Assembly (NCBI RefSeq): GCF_016793825.1
Contig: NZ_JAEULM010000034.1
Coordinates: 1 to 56,674 of the forward strand
Source of the DNA: Sphingopyxis sp.
GTDB lineage: Bacteria > Pseudomonadota > Alphaproteobacteria > Sphingomonadales > Sphingomonadaceae
DNA length: 56,674 nt
Direction of reading: 5' to 3'
The translations under genes were made by a program, and so were the position numbers. Position 1 is the stretch's first letter. Each line of letters opens with the position of its first letter. The notes below the pieces were generated by a model. That model saw only the letters and a program-made list of their open reading frames with translations. It did not search any database and had not been told where the DNA came from. Shown here piece by piece: positions 32,969 through 39,969 of this stretch.

Positions 32969-33586
32969 ATGATCCTCGGCTTTGACACCGAAACCAGCGG
33001 CTTGCCGAATTTTCACGAGCCTTCGGATGATCCGGGGCAGCCTCACTTGCTGCAGATCGCAGCCGCCCTCTACGACCTTGCGGGGCGGGAGGTTCACCGC
33101 CTCTCGACGATCGTCAAGCCCGGTGAAGGTTGCGTCATTCATCCGAAGGCCCTGGAAGCACACGGGATCACCCTCGAACGCGCGCATGCCGAAGGTGCCG
33201 ATCCGGTGCAGGTCGCCCGCGACTTCATCGAGATGGCGCGACAGGCAACGCTGATCGTCGGCCACAATGTCTCGTTCGACGTTCGCATCAAGCGCATTCA
33301 CGCCGCGAGGCACCTCGGGTTCAAGTGGGATAAGCCCGCACCGACCTTCTGCACCATGTACAAGTCTACCGGCTTCACTCGCATCCCGGCGACCGAGGCG
33401 ATGCGCGCGTCAGGCCGCTTCGGCTTCAAGGTGCCGAGCCTGATGGAAGCGCATCAGCATTTCTTCGGTGAGGGATTCGACGGCGCGCACGATGCCGTAG
33501 CCGACGTCGAAGCCTCGATGCGCATCTTCTGGCATCTCGTCCGTGAAAAGGGCGTCCCGATGTTCAAGGCGGAGGCAGCCGCGTGA
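32969..33586 (+). CDS. DnaQ-like 3'-5' exonuclease
   Basis: 205 residues with all DEDDh motifs: FDTETSG (Asp6, Glu8), GHNVSFDVR (Asp104), and AHDAVADV (His174, Asp179). It is of the size of DNA polymerase III epsilon-type exonuclease domains and lacks the C-terminal polymerase-binding part of DnaQ. In this operon it lies between a RecE-like nuclease and the possible annealing protein, so it may trim 3' overhangs during recombination. The stop overlaps the GTG of the next gene (GTGA). Confidence 0.9.
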   Translation: MILGFDTETSGLPNFHEPSDDPGQPHLLQIAAALYDLAGREVHRLSTIVKPGEGCVIHPKALEAHGITLERAHAEGADPVQVARDFIEMARQATLIVGHNVSFDVRIKRIHAARHLGFKWDKPAPTFCTMYKSTGFTRIPATEAMRASGRFGFKVPSLMEAHQHFFGEGFDGAHDAVADVEASMRIFWHLVREKGVPMFKAEAAA

Positions 33587-34686
33587 ACGACGTCGTCACC
33601 CCCGACCAGATTCGCCAGCAGGCGAACCGGGTACCCGGCGCCAGCCAGGCTACCAATATCGAACAGTCACGCGCGATCGCCGAAGTTCAGGCAATGGTGC
33701 TTGTCGCCCAGCGCGCACCGCGCGACGAAGCGCGGGCGATGTCGCAGGCTATGTCGTCCTGCGGCCAGCGAGCGGTTGCTGACAGGGCGTTCTTCAGCTT
33801 CTCGCGCGGCGGATCGAGCGTGAACGGCGAATCGATCCACCTCGCAACCGAACTCGCGCGATGCTGGGGCAACATCGACTACGGCATCATGGAATTGGCG
33901 CGCGATGATGTCGCCGGCCACACCGAGATGCTCGCTTTCGCATGGGATCTCGAAACGAACGCGAAGTCGCGCCAGACCTTTATCGTCCCCCACGTGCGCG
34001 ACACCCGGCAGGGCAAAAAGCCGCTGACCGACATGCGCGACATTTACGAGAACAACGCGAACAATGGCGCGCGCCGCCTCCGCGAATGCATCTTCCGGGT
34101 TCTGCCGCCCTATCTCAAGGTGGCGGCAGCGCAGCGGTGCCGCGAGGTGCTGGAAAAGGGCGAGGGCGACCAGCCGCTTCCCGCACGCATCGCGACGGCA
34201 ATCGAGCGCTTCTCGAAGATCGGCATCAGTCTTGATCGCATCGAGGCCAAGCATGGGCCGAACAGTCGCTGGACGCCGGTCGAGCTGGCGAACCTACAGA
34301 TCACCTATCAGTCGATCCGGCAGGGGGAGACGACGGCCGACGAAGCCTTCCCGAAGCCGGGCACCGACGATGTTACCAGCGACCTCAAGAAGATCGCGGA
34401 AGCGCAGAAGCGCGTCGATACGGTGACGGATGACAACCCGACCGCCGCAGAAGGCCTGTCCGACTTAGATCGGGGCGAGGATCACAACGACGAGCCGCAT
34501 CCCGCCCAAGCCGCAGTCGACGCCCACCTGAAGCGCATCATGAACGCCGAACTCAAGGCTGATGTCGACCTCGCGATCAGCGACTTCTCGGCGAACAAGG
34601 AAGCGCTGCCGGATCACCTTCGCCAAGAGGTCGATGACGCCGAGCACAATCGTCTGATGAAGTTCTCGACGGCAGGGGCGGGCTGA
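33583..34686 (+). CDS. Conserved phage protein, candidate single-strand annealing partner
   Basis: 367 residues from GTG. A phage-conserved block at about 60-180 contains FFSFSRGGSSVNGESIHLATELARCWGN (seen as RGGSSVNGESIHLA), EMLAFAWDLETNAKS, and YENNANNGARRLRECIFRVLP. Homologues of this kind are widespread near phage exonucleases but are usually left unnamed. By position with a RecE-like nuclease it is the best candidate for the annealing protein of the module, although it shows no clear RecT or Erf signature. The C-terminal third is acidic and helical. Confidence 0.7.
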   Translation: MNDVVTPDQIRQQANRVPGASQATNIEQSRAIAEVQAMVLVAQRAPRDEARAMSQAMSSCGQRAVADRAFFSFSRGGSSVNGESIHLATELARCWGNIDYGIMELARDDVAGHTEMLAFAWDLETNAKSRQTFIVPHVRDTRQGKKPLTDMRDIYENNANNGARRLRECIFRVLPPYLKVAAAQRCREVLEKGEGDQPLPARIATAIERFSKIGISLDRIEAKHGPNSRWTPVELANLQITYQSIRQGETTADEAFPKPGTDDVTSDLKKIAEAQKRVDTVTDDNPTAAEGLSDLDRGEDHNDEPHPAQAAVDAHLKRIMNAELKADVDLAISDFSANKEALPDHLRQEVDDAEHNRLMKFSTAGAG

Positions 34687-34687
34687 T

Positions 34688-34930
34688 ATGAGTGTTTCCG
34701 CCCCCTCGCATCCTCGCATCGGTGAGCCGCCGGTGATCGACACCCGGCATCTGTCGACCACGACGGCAAATCTGCCGCTGCGCGATCACTATGCCGCCGT
34801 CGTGCTCCCCGCCATTGCCGAGCGCTACCTGAAACTCAACGGCTTTGGCGACACTTGGGCGATGAACGTCGCCGGGCATGCTTACAAGCTGGCCGACGCT
34901 ATGATGGCCGAACGGCGGGCGCGTCTCTGA
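34688..34930 (+). CDS. Small phage protein, unknown
   Basis: 80 residues beginning two bases after the previous stop region. Contains LPLRDHYAAVVLPAIAERYL and WAMNVAGHAYKLADAMMAERRA, a small helical protein seen in phage recombination clusters. The final base of its stop is shared with the next ATG. Function unknown. Confidence 0.65.
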   Translation: MSVSAPSHPRIGEPPVIDTRHLSTTTANLPLRDHYAAVVLPAIAERYLKLNGFGDTWAMNVAGHAYKLADAMMAERRARL

Positions 34931-35283
34931 TGGGCTTCCCGATCCGCCACGGCCGCATCAAGCCGAAGTATAATCCCATCCCGAACGCGGGCGAGCGCCG
35001 GCACCGTGACCGCATCCGGACGCTGCCCTGCTACGGATGCGGCAAGCGGGGCCGGTCGGAATCGCATCACATTCTGCTTGGCGCACCCGGCAAGCGCTGG
35101 CGCCGCGATCACCGCTTCCAAGTCCCCGTCTGCGCCGACTGCCACCGTGGGCCGAATGGCATCCACGGCATCGGCTGCGAGGCGACCTGGTGCGAGCGCA
35201 ACGGGAAGGACACCCCTGCCGAGGCCTCCCGCCTCCAACTCGAAAGCATCGAACTCGGCATTTTGCCGCCTGAAGGAGCATGA
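34930..35283 (+). CDS. Putative HNH-type nuclease (DUF968/Ref-like)
   Basis: 117 residues from the ATG at 34930. Zinc-finger HNH features: CYGCGKRG, SESHHILLG, and VPVCADCHRG, then GIHGIGCEATWC. The arrangement C..C...HH...C..CH is as in the DUF968 / P1 Ref superfamily of recombination-associated nucleases. It sits in the recombination unit, which fits. A free-standing HNH of this size may nick DNA at branched structures; the exact activity is not predictable. Confidence 0.75.
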   Translation: MGFPIRHGRIKPKYNPIPNAGERRHRDRIRTLPCYGCGKRGRSESHHILLGAPGKRWRRDHRFQVPVCADCHRGPNGIHGIGCEATWCERNGKDTPAEASRLQLESIELGILPPEGA

Positions 35284-35285
35284 AC

Positions 35286-35645
35286 ATGGGATTTTTACGG
35301 ATGATAGGCCTCGTGTCGGCCGAAGAGCATGCGAAGCTCAACCTCAAGCTGCGGGCGGCGACCGATCAGTTGAACGCGGCCGACGTTGAAAATATCGAGA
35401 AGGGCAAGACGATCTTCGCCCTCGAAGCAGATGTCGAACAGCGAGACCGGACCATTTCCGGTCTCCGCGCCCAACTCGAAGCGGCGGAACAGGTGATCGC
35501 CGCCCTCAAGCCCGACGCCGAAGCCATGCGCGCCAAGCGAAAGCGCGACCGGGAACAGCAGGCCGCAAAGAAGGAAGGCAAGAAACCCGCTTTGCCGACC
35601 GCAACGAAGGCGAAGGTGACGGCGAAGAAGGGGGTGGGAAAGTGA
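35286..35645 (+). CDS. Coiled-coil phage protein with lysine-rich tail
   Basis: 119 residues from the ATG at 35286, which has AAGGAG seven bases upstream; an ATG six bases earlier is too close. A long helix (KLNLKLRAATDQLNAADV ... LEADVEQRDRTISGLRAQLE in parts) is followed by a Lys/Ala-rich basic tail (KKEGKKPALPTATKAK). The stop overlaps the next GTG. Probable DNA-associated accessory; no family recognised. Confidence 0.65.
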   Translation: MGFLRMIGLVSAEEHAKLNLKLRAATDQLNAADVENIEKGKTIFALEADVEQRDRTISGLRAQLEAAEQVIAALKPDAEAMRAKRKRDREQQAAKKEGKKPALPTATKAKVTAKKGVGK

Positions 35646-36448
35646 CCGCGACCCTCGAAGACCTTCTCGCCCGCTGGGATTCCGGCGACGGCAAACCGTA
35701 CAAGGGATCGCTGATAGATTGGGACGCCTATGACGGCGACGGATCGGAGCCGCCCGAAGATATGGGGTGCATGTGCGCACAGGGTCAGGTGCTGCACCTC
35801 ATCGGCGGATGGACACCAAAGCAGCTCCGTGTCGAACAGGACAGGGCTGATCGCGAGGTGGCCAAACTTCTCAATATCAGCGTCGGCCACGCCATCCTGC
35901 TCCGCAACATCAACGACAGCATTGATGGTGCGCCGTCGATCGTCCTGACCAACCCAGAAAAGGTTCTCGGCGATCAAGCGAAGATCGTTCTGGCCTTCTG
36001 GCTGCACATGGACCGTATGACCGATGAAGAATGGTCGGCAGCACGGTCGGCAGCACGGTCGGCAGCAGTGTCGGCAGCACGGTCGGCAGCAGTGTCGGCA
36101 GCACGGTCGGCAGCAGTGTCGGCAGCAGGGTCGGCAGCACGGTCGGCAGCAGTGTCGGCAGCACGGTCGGCAGCAGGGTCGGCAGCACGGTCGGCAGCAG
36201 TGTCGGCAGCACGGTCGGCAGCACGGTCGGCAGCAGGGTCGGCAGCACGGTCGGCAGCAGTGTCGGCAGCACGGTCGGCAGCAGGGTCGGCAGCACGGTC
36301 GGCAGCAGAATATGCCTGCTCCGAGATCCAAGGCGCCCACCTTCTGCGCGAGCAAGGAAAGCCGTTCTACTTCCTCCCATTCTTCGGCTTCGACAGCCCG
36401 GAAGCAATTCCGGCACTGCCCGACAATTACGGAAAGGTCTCGATCTGA
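35642..36448 (+). CDS. Phage protein with 23 copies of an SAAx tetrapeptide encoded by 12-bp repeats
   Basis: 268 residues from GTG. Residues 1-130 are non-repetitive (DLLARWDSGDGKPYKGS; CMCAQGQVLHLIGGWTP). Residues 132-223 are 23 tandem tetrapeptides SAAR, SAAV or SAAG. The C-terminal 46 residues are unique (YACSEIQGAHLLREQGKPFY). The repeat would form one long Ala-rich helix. Proteins with similar xAAx arrays, often with Trp, occur in phages and bacteria without known function. Near-identical DNA units suggest recent slippage, so copy number is probably variable. Confidence 0.75.
   Translation: MTATLEDLLARWDSGDGKPYKGSLIDWDAYDGDGSEPPEDMGCMCAQGQVLHLIGGWTPKQLRVEQDRADREVAKLLNISVGHAILLRNINDSIDGAPSIVLTNPEKVLGDQAKIVLAFWLHMDRMTDEEWSAARSAARSAAVSAARSAAVSAARSAAVSAAGSAARSAAVSAARSAAGSAARSAAVSAARSAARSAAGSAARSAAVSAARSAAGSAARSAAEYACSEIQGAHLLREQGKPFYFLPFFGFDSPEAIPALPDNYGKVSI
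36035..36310 (+). repeat. 12-bp tandem repeat array, 23 units
   Basis: Units are TCGGCAGCACGG, TCGGCAGCAGTG or TCGGCAGCAGGG, in frame with the host gene, with a final TCGGCAGCAGAA. Only the last two or three bases vary, changing the fourth residue (Arg, Val, Gly). No stops arise in any frame, so all shadow frames here look open. Such perfect short repeats expand and contract by slippage. Confidence 0.95.
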
Positions 36449-36663
36449 TGGCACTCTATGCAGTCCGCAATAAGACGACCGACAAGATCCGTCTCGTCGA
36501 TGCGCCGACCAATTCCGCAGCCCTTCGCCATGTCGCCGGTGACGAGTTCGCCGTGACGATCCCGAAGCCCCGCGAGGTCGCCAAGCTGGTAGCCGATGGG
36601 GTGAAGGTCGAGGACTATGGCGCCGAGCCGGAAGCCCAGGTCGCCGAGGAAGGGGAGGGCTGA
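36448..36663 (+). CDS. Small phage protein, unknown
   Basis: 71 residues from the ATG at 36448, sharing a base with the stop of the repeat protein. Begins ALYAVRNKTTDKIRLVDAPTNS and includes FAVTIPKPREVAKLVADGVKVEDY; a compact alpha/beta protein with an acidic tail. This resembles small phage proteins often seen in early regions. No function recognised. Confidence 0.65.
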   Translation: MALYAVRNKTTDKIRLVDAPTNSAALRHVAGDEFAVTIPKPREVAKLVADGVKVEDYGAEPEAQVAEEGEG

Positions 36664-36666
36664 GCG

Positions 36667-36921
36667 ATGTGCATCAAGAAAGTCGAAGCCTACGAGCACG
36701 CCGGCCAGCTTTTCGCGACCGAACGGCAGGCCCTCGATGCCGCCCTGAAAGACATCGGGAAGAAACTGGTCGCTGACTTCCACGCGAACCCGGCGGAAGG
36801 GATGATCCAGCAGCGCGAGGCGATTTTGCGCGTGCTGGGGCGGATTGCGGAGATCGAGGCTGCGTTGCCAGACGTCGAGCCTGCCGCGCGGTACGACGAT
36901 ACGCTGGCGAGGGCGGCATGA
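36667..36921 (+). CDS. Small phage protein, helical
   Basis: 84 residues. It contains HAGQLFATERQALDAALKD and REAILRVLGRIAEIEAALP helices. Its stop overlaps the next ATG (ATGA). Such proteins are frequent in phage accessory strings. Function unknown. Confidence 0.62.
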   Translation: MCIKKVEAYEHAGQLFATERQALDAALKDIGKKLVADFHANPAEGMIQQREAILRVLGRIAEIEAALPDVEPAARYDDTLARAA

Positions 36922-37076
36922 GCAGGAAGGCTGAAATCGCGGTCCTCAAGATGGACTGGAAGCGCCTGATCGACCGCATTGAAGGCAAGGACGTTCAGGT
37001 CAGCGCACTCGCGGTCGCCATGTGGGCCAGCCTCAATGTCGATCGCCTGATTGCGCTGGCGGAGGAGGGGCAGTGA
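36918..37076 (+). CDS. 52-residue phage protein
   Basis: Starts at ATG 36918 overlapping the previous stop, and ends with TGA overlapping the next GTG. Contains IAVLKMDWKRLIDRIEG and SALAVAMWASLNVDRLIALAEE; helical and Trp-containing. The double overlap is the main evidence that it is real. Function unknown. Confidence 0.55.
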   Translation: MSRKAEIAVLKMDWKRLIDRIEGKDVQVSALAVAMWASLNVDRLIALAEEGQ

Positions 37077-37642
37077 CCGAAGCGCTCGATCTTCTTGGCC
37101 AGCCGGTAATGCAGCGGAGCGCCCATTTCGCGTCCCCCGACGAGCGCATCGTCCTTTCACGTCGCTGGTCGGACGGTCCCATAGCGATCGTTGTCGGCCA
37201 CAACCCCTCAGTGGGCGATGCAGAGAAGGATGATCCGACCGTCAAATGGTGGATCCGCTGGTTTCAGCATTACGGCTTCGGCGGTTTCCGCGCGCTCAAC
37301 CTCTATCCGTTCGTCACCTCCAGCCCTGTCGAGTGCCGCCGGAAGGCCGATTGGGTCGCCACCAACGATTGGAGCGCGCGCGACTCCCTCCTGTTCGTGA
37401 ACCTCCCGATCTTGGTCAAGGAGGCGAAGGGCGCGCATCAGCTATTCGCTTGCTGGGGCAACATCGCCACCGATTGGGATTGGGTCGATCACGTCGTCGA
37501 GGAAATCCAGTCGGGCGAAGCGCCTTATCCGGACATTTGGTGCTGGGGAAAGACGAAGAGCGGTGCGCCGACGCATCCGATGGCGCGCGGCAAGCATCGC
37601 ATCGACCCGCTCGCTGAACCGATCCTGTGGAGGGCCGCATGA
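37073..37642 (+). CDS. DUF1643 family protein
   Basis: 189 residues from GTG at 37073. DUF1643 landmarks: LSRRWSDGPIAIVVGHNPS (cited in part), DPTVKWWIRWFQHYGF, RALNLYPFVTSSP, LFACWGNIA. This family is widespread in bacteria and phages and is structurally unassigned in function; it has been suggested to relate to nucleotide or glycosylase-like folds, which I cannot confirm. It sits among tiny accessory genes between recombination and integration functions. Confidence 0.8.
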   Translation: MTEALDLLGQPVMQRSAHFASPDERIVLSRRWSDGPIAIVVGHNPSVGDAEKDDPTVKWWIRWFQHYGFGGFRALNLYPFVTSSPVECRRKADWVATNDWSARDSLLFVNLPILVKEAKGAHQLFACWGNIATDWDWVDHVVEEIQSGEAPYPDIWCWGKTKSGAPTHPMARGKHRIDPLAEPILWRAA

Positions 37643-37746
37643 TCGCGAACCTGAAAGAAAACTTGGTCCCGATCCTTTTCGCCATCGGGAGTGCGCTGTT
37701 TCTGGCGGGCAACCTGATCGCCATCTGGCGGGGGTGGCGCTCATGA
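37639..37746 (+). CDS. 35-residue membrane peptide
   Basis: MIANLKENLVPILFAIGS... has one hydrophobic span (VPILFAIGSALFLAGNLIAI) and a basic end (WRGWRS). ATG overlaps the previous stop and TGA overlaps the next ATG, supporting translation. Third very small membrane peptide in this unit. Function unknown. Confidence 0.55.
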   Translation: MIANLKENLVPILFAIGSALFLAGNLIAIWRGWRS

Positions 37747-38018
37747 GCACCTTCCACGCCAACGGCAAGCAAATCCTCCGCTGCAACGGAGAAACGACCG
37801 AGCACGTTGCCGATGTCGTCTCGAACGCTTGGGCAAGCCGGATCGCGGCGCTGCTCAACCTCCCGGCGTGGCTCGATGCGCGGGCGGAGAAGATCAGGCC
37901 GGTGTCGCGATGGGCCGCTCGCCAATACGAGATCCTGGCGAGCAGTATCCGGGCACAGCTTCACGAAGAGGACAAAGCTGATGACGCGCCCGGTGAGCGG
38001 GACGGGGGGCGGGGATGA
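37743..38018 (+). CDS. Phage hypothetical protein upstream of excisionase
   Basis: 91 residues from the ATG at 37743. Contains HVADVVSNAWASRIAALLNLP and WLDARAEKIRPVSRWAARQYEIL, and ends in an acidic-then-basic tail. The stop overlaps the excisionase ATG. No function recognised. Confidence 0.6.
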   Translation: MSTFHANGKQILRCNGETTEHVADVVSNAWASRIAALLNLPAWLDARAEKIRPVSRWAARQYEILASSIRAQLHEEDKADDAPGERDGGRG

Positions 38019-38404
38019 CGTTTCACAGCCACATTCTGCCCGAGCATGACGTCCGGCCCTATTCCATCGCTCAGCTTGCCGACCGCTGGGGTTGCAGCGA
38101 CAGCATGATCCGCAAGCTGATCAATCAGGGCCAGTTGCAAACATTTCGCATCGGTGCGCTTATTCGCGTCAGTGCAGCCGAAGTGGAGAGGTATGAGAAA
38201 TGTCCAGTGAACCCGGTCCCTATACAGTCCAGCGATTCCGAGGCGGATTCGCCATCGTCCATTGGGTCCAAGAGGAAGGGGACGACAAGCCGAAGCGCCA
38301 TCGTACACAGCTCTCCGCGAAAGATCGGGCGAGCGCCGAGGCGGAAGCCCGCAAACGCTGGGAAAGCGGAGACGATAGTCCGTGGACCGTGGAACGGGTC
38401 ATGA
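38015..38404 (+). CDS. xis: Excisionase-like MerR/HTH_17 protein
   Basis: 129 residues. The winged-helix of the excisionase/HTH_17 family covers residues about 14-62: RPYSIAQLADRWGCSDSMIRK, QGQLQTFRIGALIRVS, AAEVERYEK. The remaining 65 residues are basic and Ser/Arg-rich and are encoded where the integrase N-terminus is also encoded, in a different frame, over 205 bp. This long overlap is unusual. The protein would bend att DNA and bias integrase to excision. Symbol is used by function. Confidence 0.78.
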   Translation: MTFHSHILPEHDVRPYSIAQLADRWGCSDSMIRKLINQGQLQTFRIGALIRVSAAEVERYEKCPVNPVPIQSSDSEADSPSSIGSKRKGTTSRSAIVHSSPRKIGRAPRRKPANAGKAETIVRGPWNGS

Positions 38405-39213
38405 CAGCCTATATGGCGTCGATCGCGCACAAGCCTTCGCACGGCCGAACGCAGGACGCTTGGAAGGCGATGAAGACATTCTGGCGGTCGATCGACCCTG
38501 CGGCGATCGATGAGACGATGTGCCGCTCGTATCGCGCGACACGAAAGGTCGAAGATGCGACCGCCCGCCTCGAGCTGATGAAACTGTCGACCGCGCTGAA
38601 TTGGGCGATGAAGGCGACGAAGATCACCGTCCGCGGCAATGTCTGGCTGCCGGCGAAAGGCGAGCGCAAAACCCGGCACCTGACCCGGCCCGAGTTCGAC
38701 CGCTTCCTCGCCGGCATGGTCGCGCCGCACGCGCGGCTGTATGCGCTGATCGGCCTCTATACCTGCGCGCGACCTGGCGCGATTCTCGATTTGACGTGGG
38801 ACCGCGTCGATTTCATGCGCGGGCAACTCGACCTCAATCCCGCAGGCCGGGCCCAGACATCTAAGCGCCGGCCAGTCGTGCCGATCGGCAACCGGCTCAT
38901 GGAAGCGATGCAAGACGCATACGCCGCCCGCACGTCGGTGTTCGTGGTCGAGCGCGCCGGCAAGCAGGTCGGAAATATCAAGAAAGCGTTCCAGGCGGCC
39001 AGTGAAAGGAGCAATGTCCATGCGACGCCCTATACGCTGCGCCACACCGGCGCCGTCTGGGCGGCCGAGGCTGGCGTCCCGATGCCCGAATTGGCCCAAA
39101 TGCTGGGCCATGACGACGACCGCACGACGCAGCAATTTTATGCAAGATACAGCCCCGGATACCTTAAAAAGGTAGCCGACGCTATCGAGGGGAAAGCCTA
39201 TGCCAGCGGCTAA
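38200..39213 (+). CDS. int: Tyrosine recombinase (phage integrase)
   Basis: 337 residues. The N-terminal arm-type part (YTVQRFRGGFAIVHW) is followed by a SAM-like core-binding domain and the catalytic domain. Catalytic residues: Arg191 in YTCARPGAILDLTW, Lys222 in TSKRRPVV, Arg281 in PYTLRHTGAVW, His304 in LGHDD, and the nucleophile Tyr314 in QQFYARYSP. The box-II first position is Tyr278 rather than the more usual His, a tolerated variation. It lies against tRNA-Pro, its presumed attachment site. Confidence 0.92.
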   Translation: MSSEPGPYTVQRFRGGFAIVHWVQEEGDDKPKRHRTQLSAKDRASAEAEARKRWESGDDSPWTVERVMTAYMASIAHKPSHGRTQDAWKAMKTFWRSIDPAAIDETMCRSYRATRKVEDATARLELMKLSTALNWAMKATKITVRGNVWLPAKGERKTRHLTRPEFDRFLAGMVAPHARLYALIGLYTCARPGAILDLTWDRVDFMRGQLDLNPAGRAQTSKRRPVVPIGNRLMEAMQDAYAARTSVFVVERAGKQVGNIKKAFQAASERSNVHATPYTLRHTGAVWAAEAGVPMPELAQMLGHDDDRTTQQFYARYSPGYLKKVADAIEGKAYASG

Positions 39214-39733
39214 ATGCTCCGCTCCGGACTGCGATAAAATCGCCAAGCTGACGAAGGGGCTGTGCCCCACCCACTATCAGCGTCTGCTTCGTCATGGGCG
39301 AATCGATGCGGGGCGCGGATGGGATTCGAAAGCTCATCTTCATTCGAAGCACGAACTCTATCCTACTTGGCAGCAAATGATTCTCCGATGCCATGACAAC
39401 AAAAACAGTTCGTTCGCTCGCTATGGTGCGGTCGGAATTTCCGTCTGCGAAAGATGGCGCGCAAACTTCCAAAACTTCTTGGCGGACATGGGCGAGCGCC
39501 CCAAGGGCCTTACGTTGGACCGCATCGATCCGACCGGAAATTACGAACCTGGCAACTGCCGCTGGGCCGATGCCAAGACGCAGCGTAACAATTTGTCGGA
39601 AGAGGGCGACAAGCGCGCACGCGCGAAGATCAGCGCATCTAAAACCGAGTATTGGAAACGATGGCGAACTAGTCGCGGCTTGCCTGCCGAAGCGCCAACG
39701 CGGGCCGAGTATCGAGCAAGAAGCAAGGGATGA
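39200..39733 (+). CDS. Phage HNH-like DNA-binding protein between integrase and attachment site
   Basis: 177 residues overlapping the integrase end by 14 bases. N-terminal zinc-type CSAPDCDKIAKLTKGLCPTHYQRL. The conserved phage block follows: YPTWQQMILRCHDNKNSS, GISVCERWRANFQNFLADMGE, LTLDRIDPTGNYEPGNCRW, TQRNN. These are the hallmarks of the phage HNH-like family (lambda p41-type). The catalytic HNH is degenerate, so it may bind rather than cut DNA. Last prophage gene. Confidence 0.78.
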   Translation: MPAAKCSAPDCDKIAKLTKGLCPTHYQRLLRHGRIDAGRGWDSKAHLHSKHELYPTWQQMILRCHDNKNSSFARYGAVGISVCERWRANFQNFLADMGERPKGLTLDRIDPTGNYEPGNCRWADAKTQRNNLSEEGDKRARAKISASKTEYWKRWRTSRGLPAEAPTRAEYRARSKG

Positions 39734-39788
39734 GGTTCAATGAGAACCTAGGGGAAATGTCTCTATGAAAGCTAAGTCATTGATAAAA

Positions 39789-39865
39789 TGGTCGGGGAGA
39801 GAGGATTCGAACCTCCGGCCCCTGCCTCCCGAAGACAGTGCTCTACCAGGCTGAGCTACTCCCCG
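39789..39865 (-). tRNA. tRNA-Pro (anticodon CGG); prophage attachment site
   Basis: Read leftward, acceptor CGGGGAG, D-arm GCTC...GAGC, anticodon stem CTGTC/GGCAG with loop TTCGGGA (anticodon CGG), T-arm with GGTTCGAATCC, and encoded 3' CCA are all present. The 3' end of the gene faces the prophage, so the right attachment site most likely overlaps the T-arm/acceptor half, and the tRNA remains intact after integration. Confidence 0.97.
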
Positions 39866-39906
39866 ACCGATCCAGCACCGGCGGACCGGTGCGTAGGCAG
39901 GGCGGT

Positions 39907-39935
39907 CCTCTAGACGGGCAATTTGCGAACATCAA
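39907..39935 (-). promoter_or_regulatory. Candidate promoter of tRNA-Pro
   Basis: On the minus strand TTGATG (39935-39930) and TAGAGG (39912-39907) are separated by 17 bp, placing transcription start about 35 bases before the tRNA 5' end. Two of the positions deviate from consensus. No other gene reads leftward here except the RadC-type gene upstream. Confidence 0.4.
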
Positions 39936-39969
39936 GCGCCAATCGGCATAGCGGAGACGATTGTCCCGA

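Larger units (their letters stand above)
1..39810. mobile_element. Lambda-like prophage, integrated at tRNA-Pro; left end outside window
   Basis: The region has a complete lambda-order head module (TerS, TerL-GpA, gpW, portal, S49 protease, scaffold-like, gpD, gpE), a tail module, a replication module, a Cro/S24-repressor switch, recombination genes and an excisionase/integrase pair. The integrase end lies beside the 3' end of a tRNA-Pro gene on the opposite strand, the usual arrangement for tyrosine-integrase phages that rebuild the tRNA 3' end. The left attachment site is not in the window because the tail-tip gene is still open at base 1. The right limit is set at the tRNA 3' portion and is approximate. 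All key structural and regulatory genes appear intact, so the element may be inducible. Confidence 0.93.

Noticed and set aside
36035-36310. CRISPR-like array
   Set aside because: Units are contiguous 12-mers without spacers and lie inside a coding frame.
35366-36454. Minus-strand frame with Cys-Cys-Arg-Pro repeats, and plus-strand Gly-Arg-Gln and Val-Gly-Ser frames
   Set aside because: All arise because the 12-bp repeat has no stop in any frame; only the SAAx frame has flanking unique coding sequence and couplings on both sides.
1-39788. Defence island, toxin-antitoxin pair or CRISPR system
   Set aside because: All genes fit ordinary prophage modules; only small unknown genes remain and none shows a toxin or nuclease-sensor architecture.
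1-39788. Endolysin/holin cassette
   Set aside because: No lysozyme, amidase or transglycosylase gene was found apart from the domain inside the tape measure; the cassette is probably left of the window.
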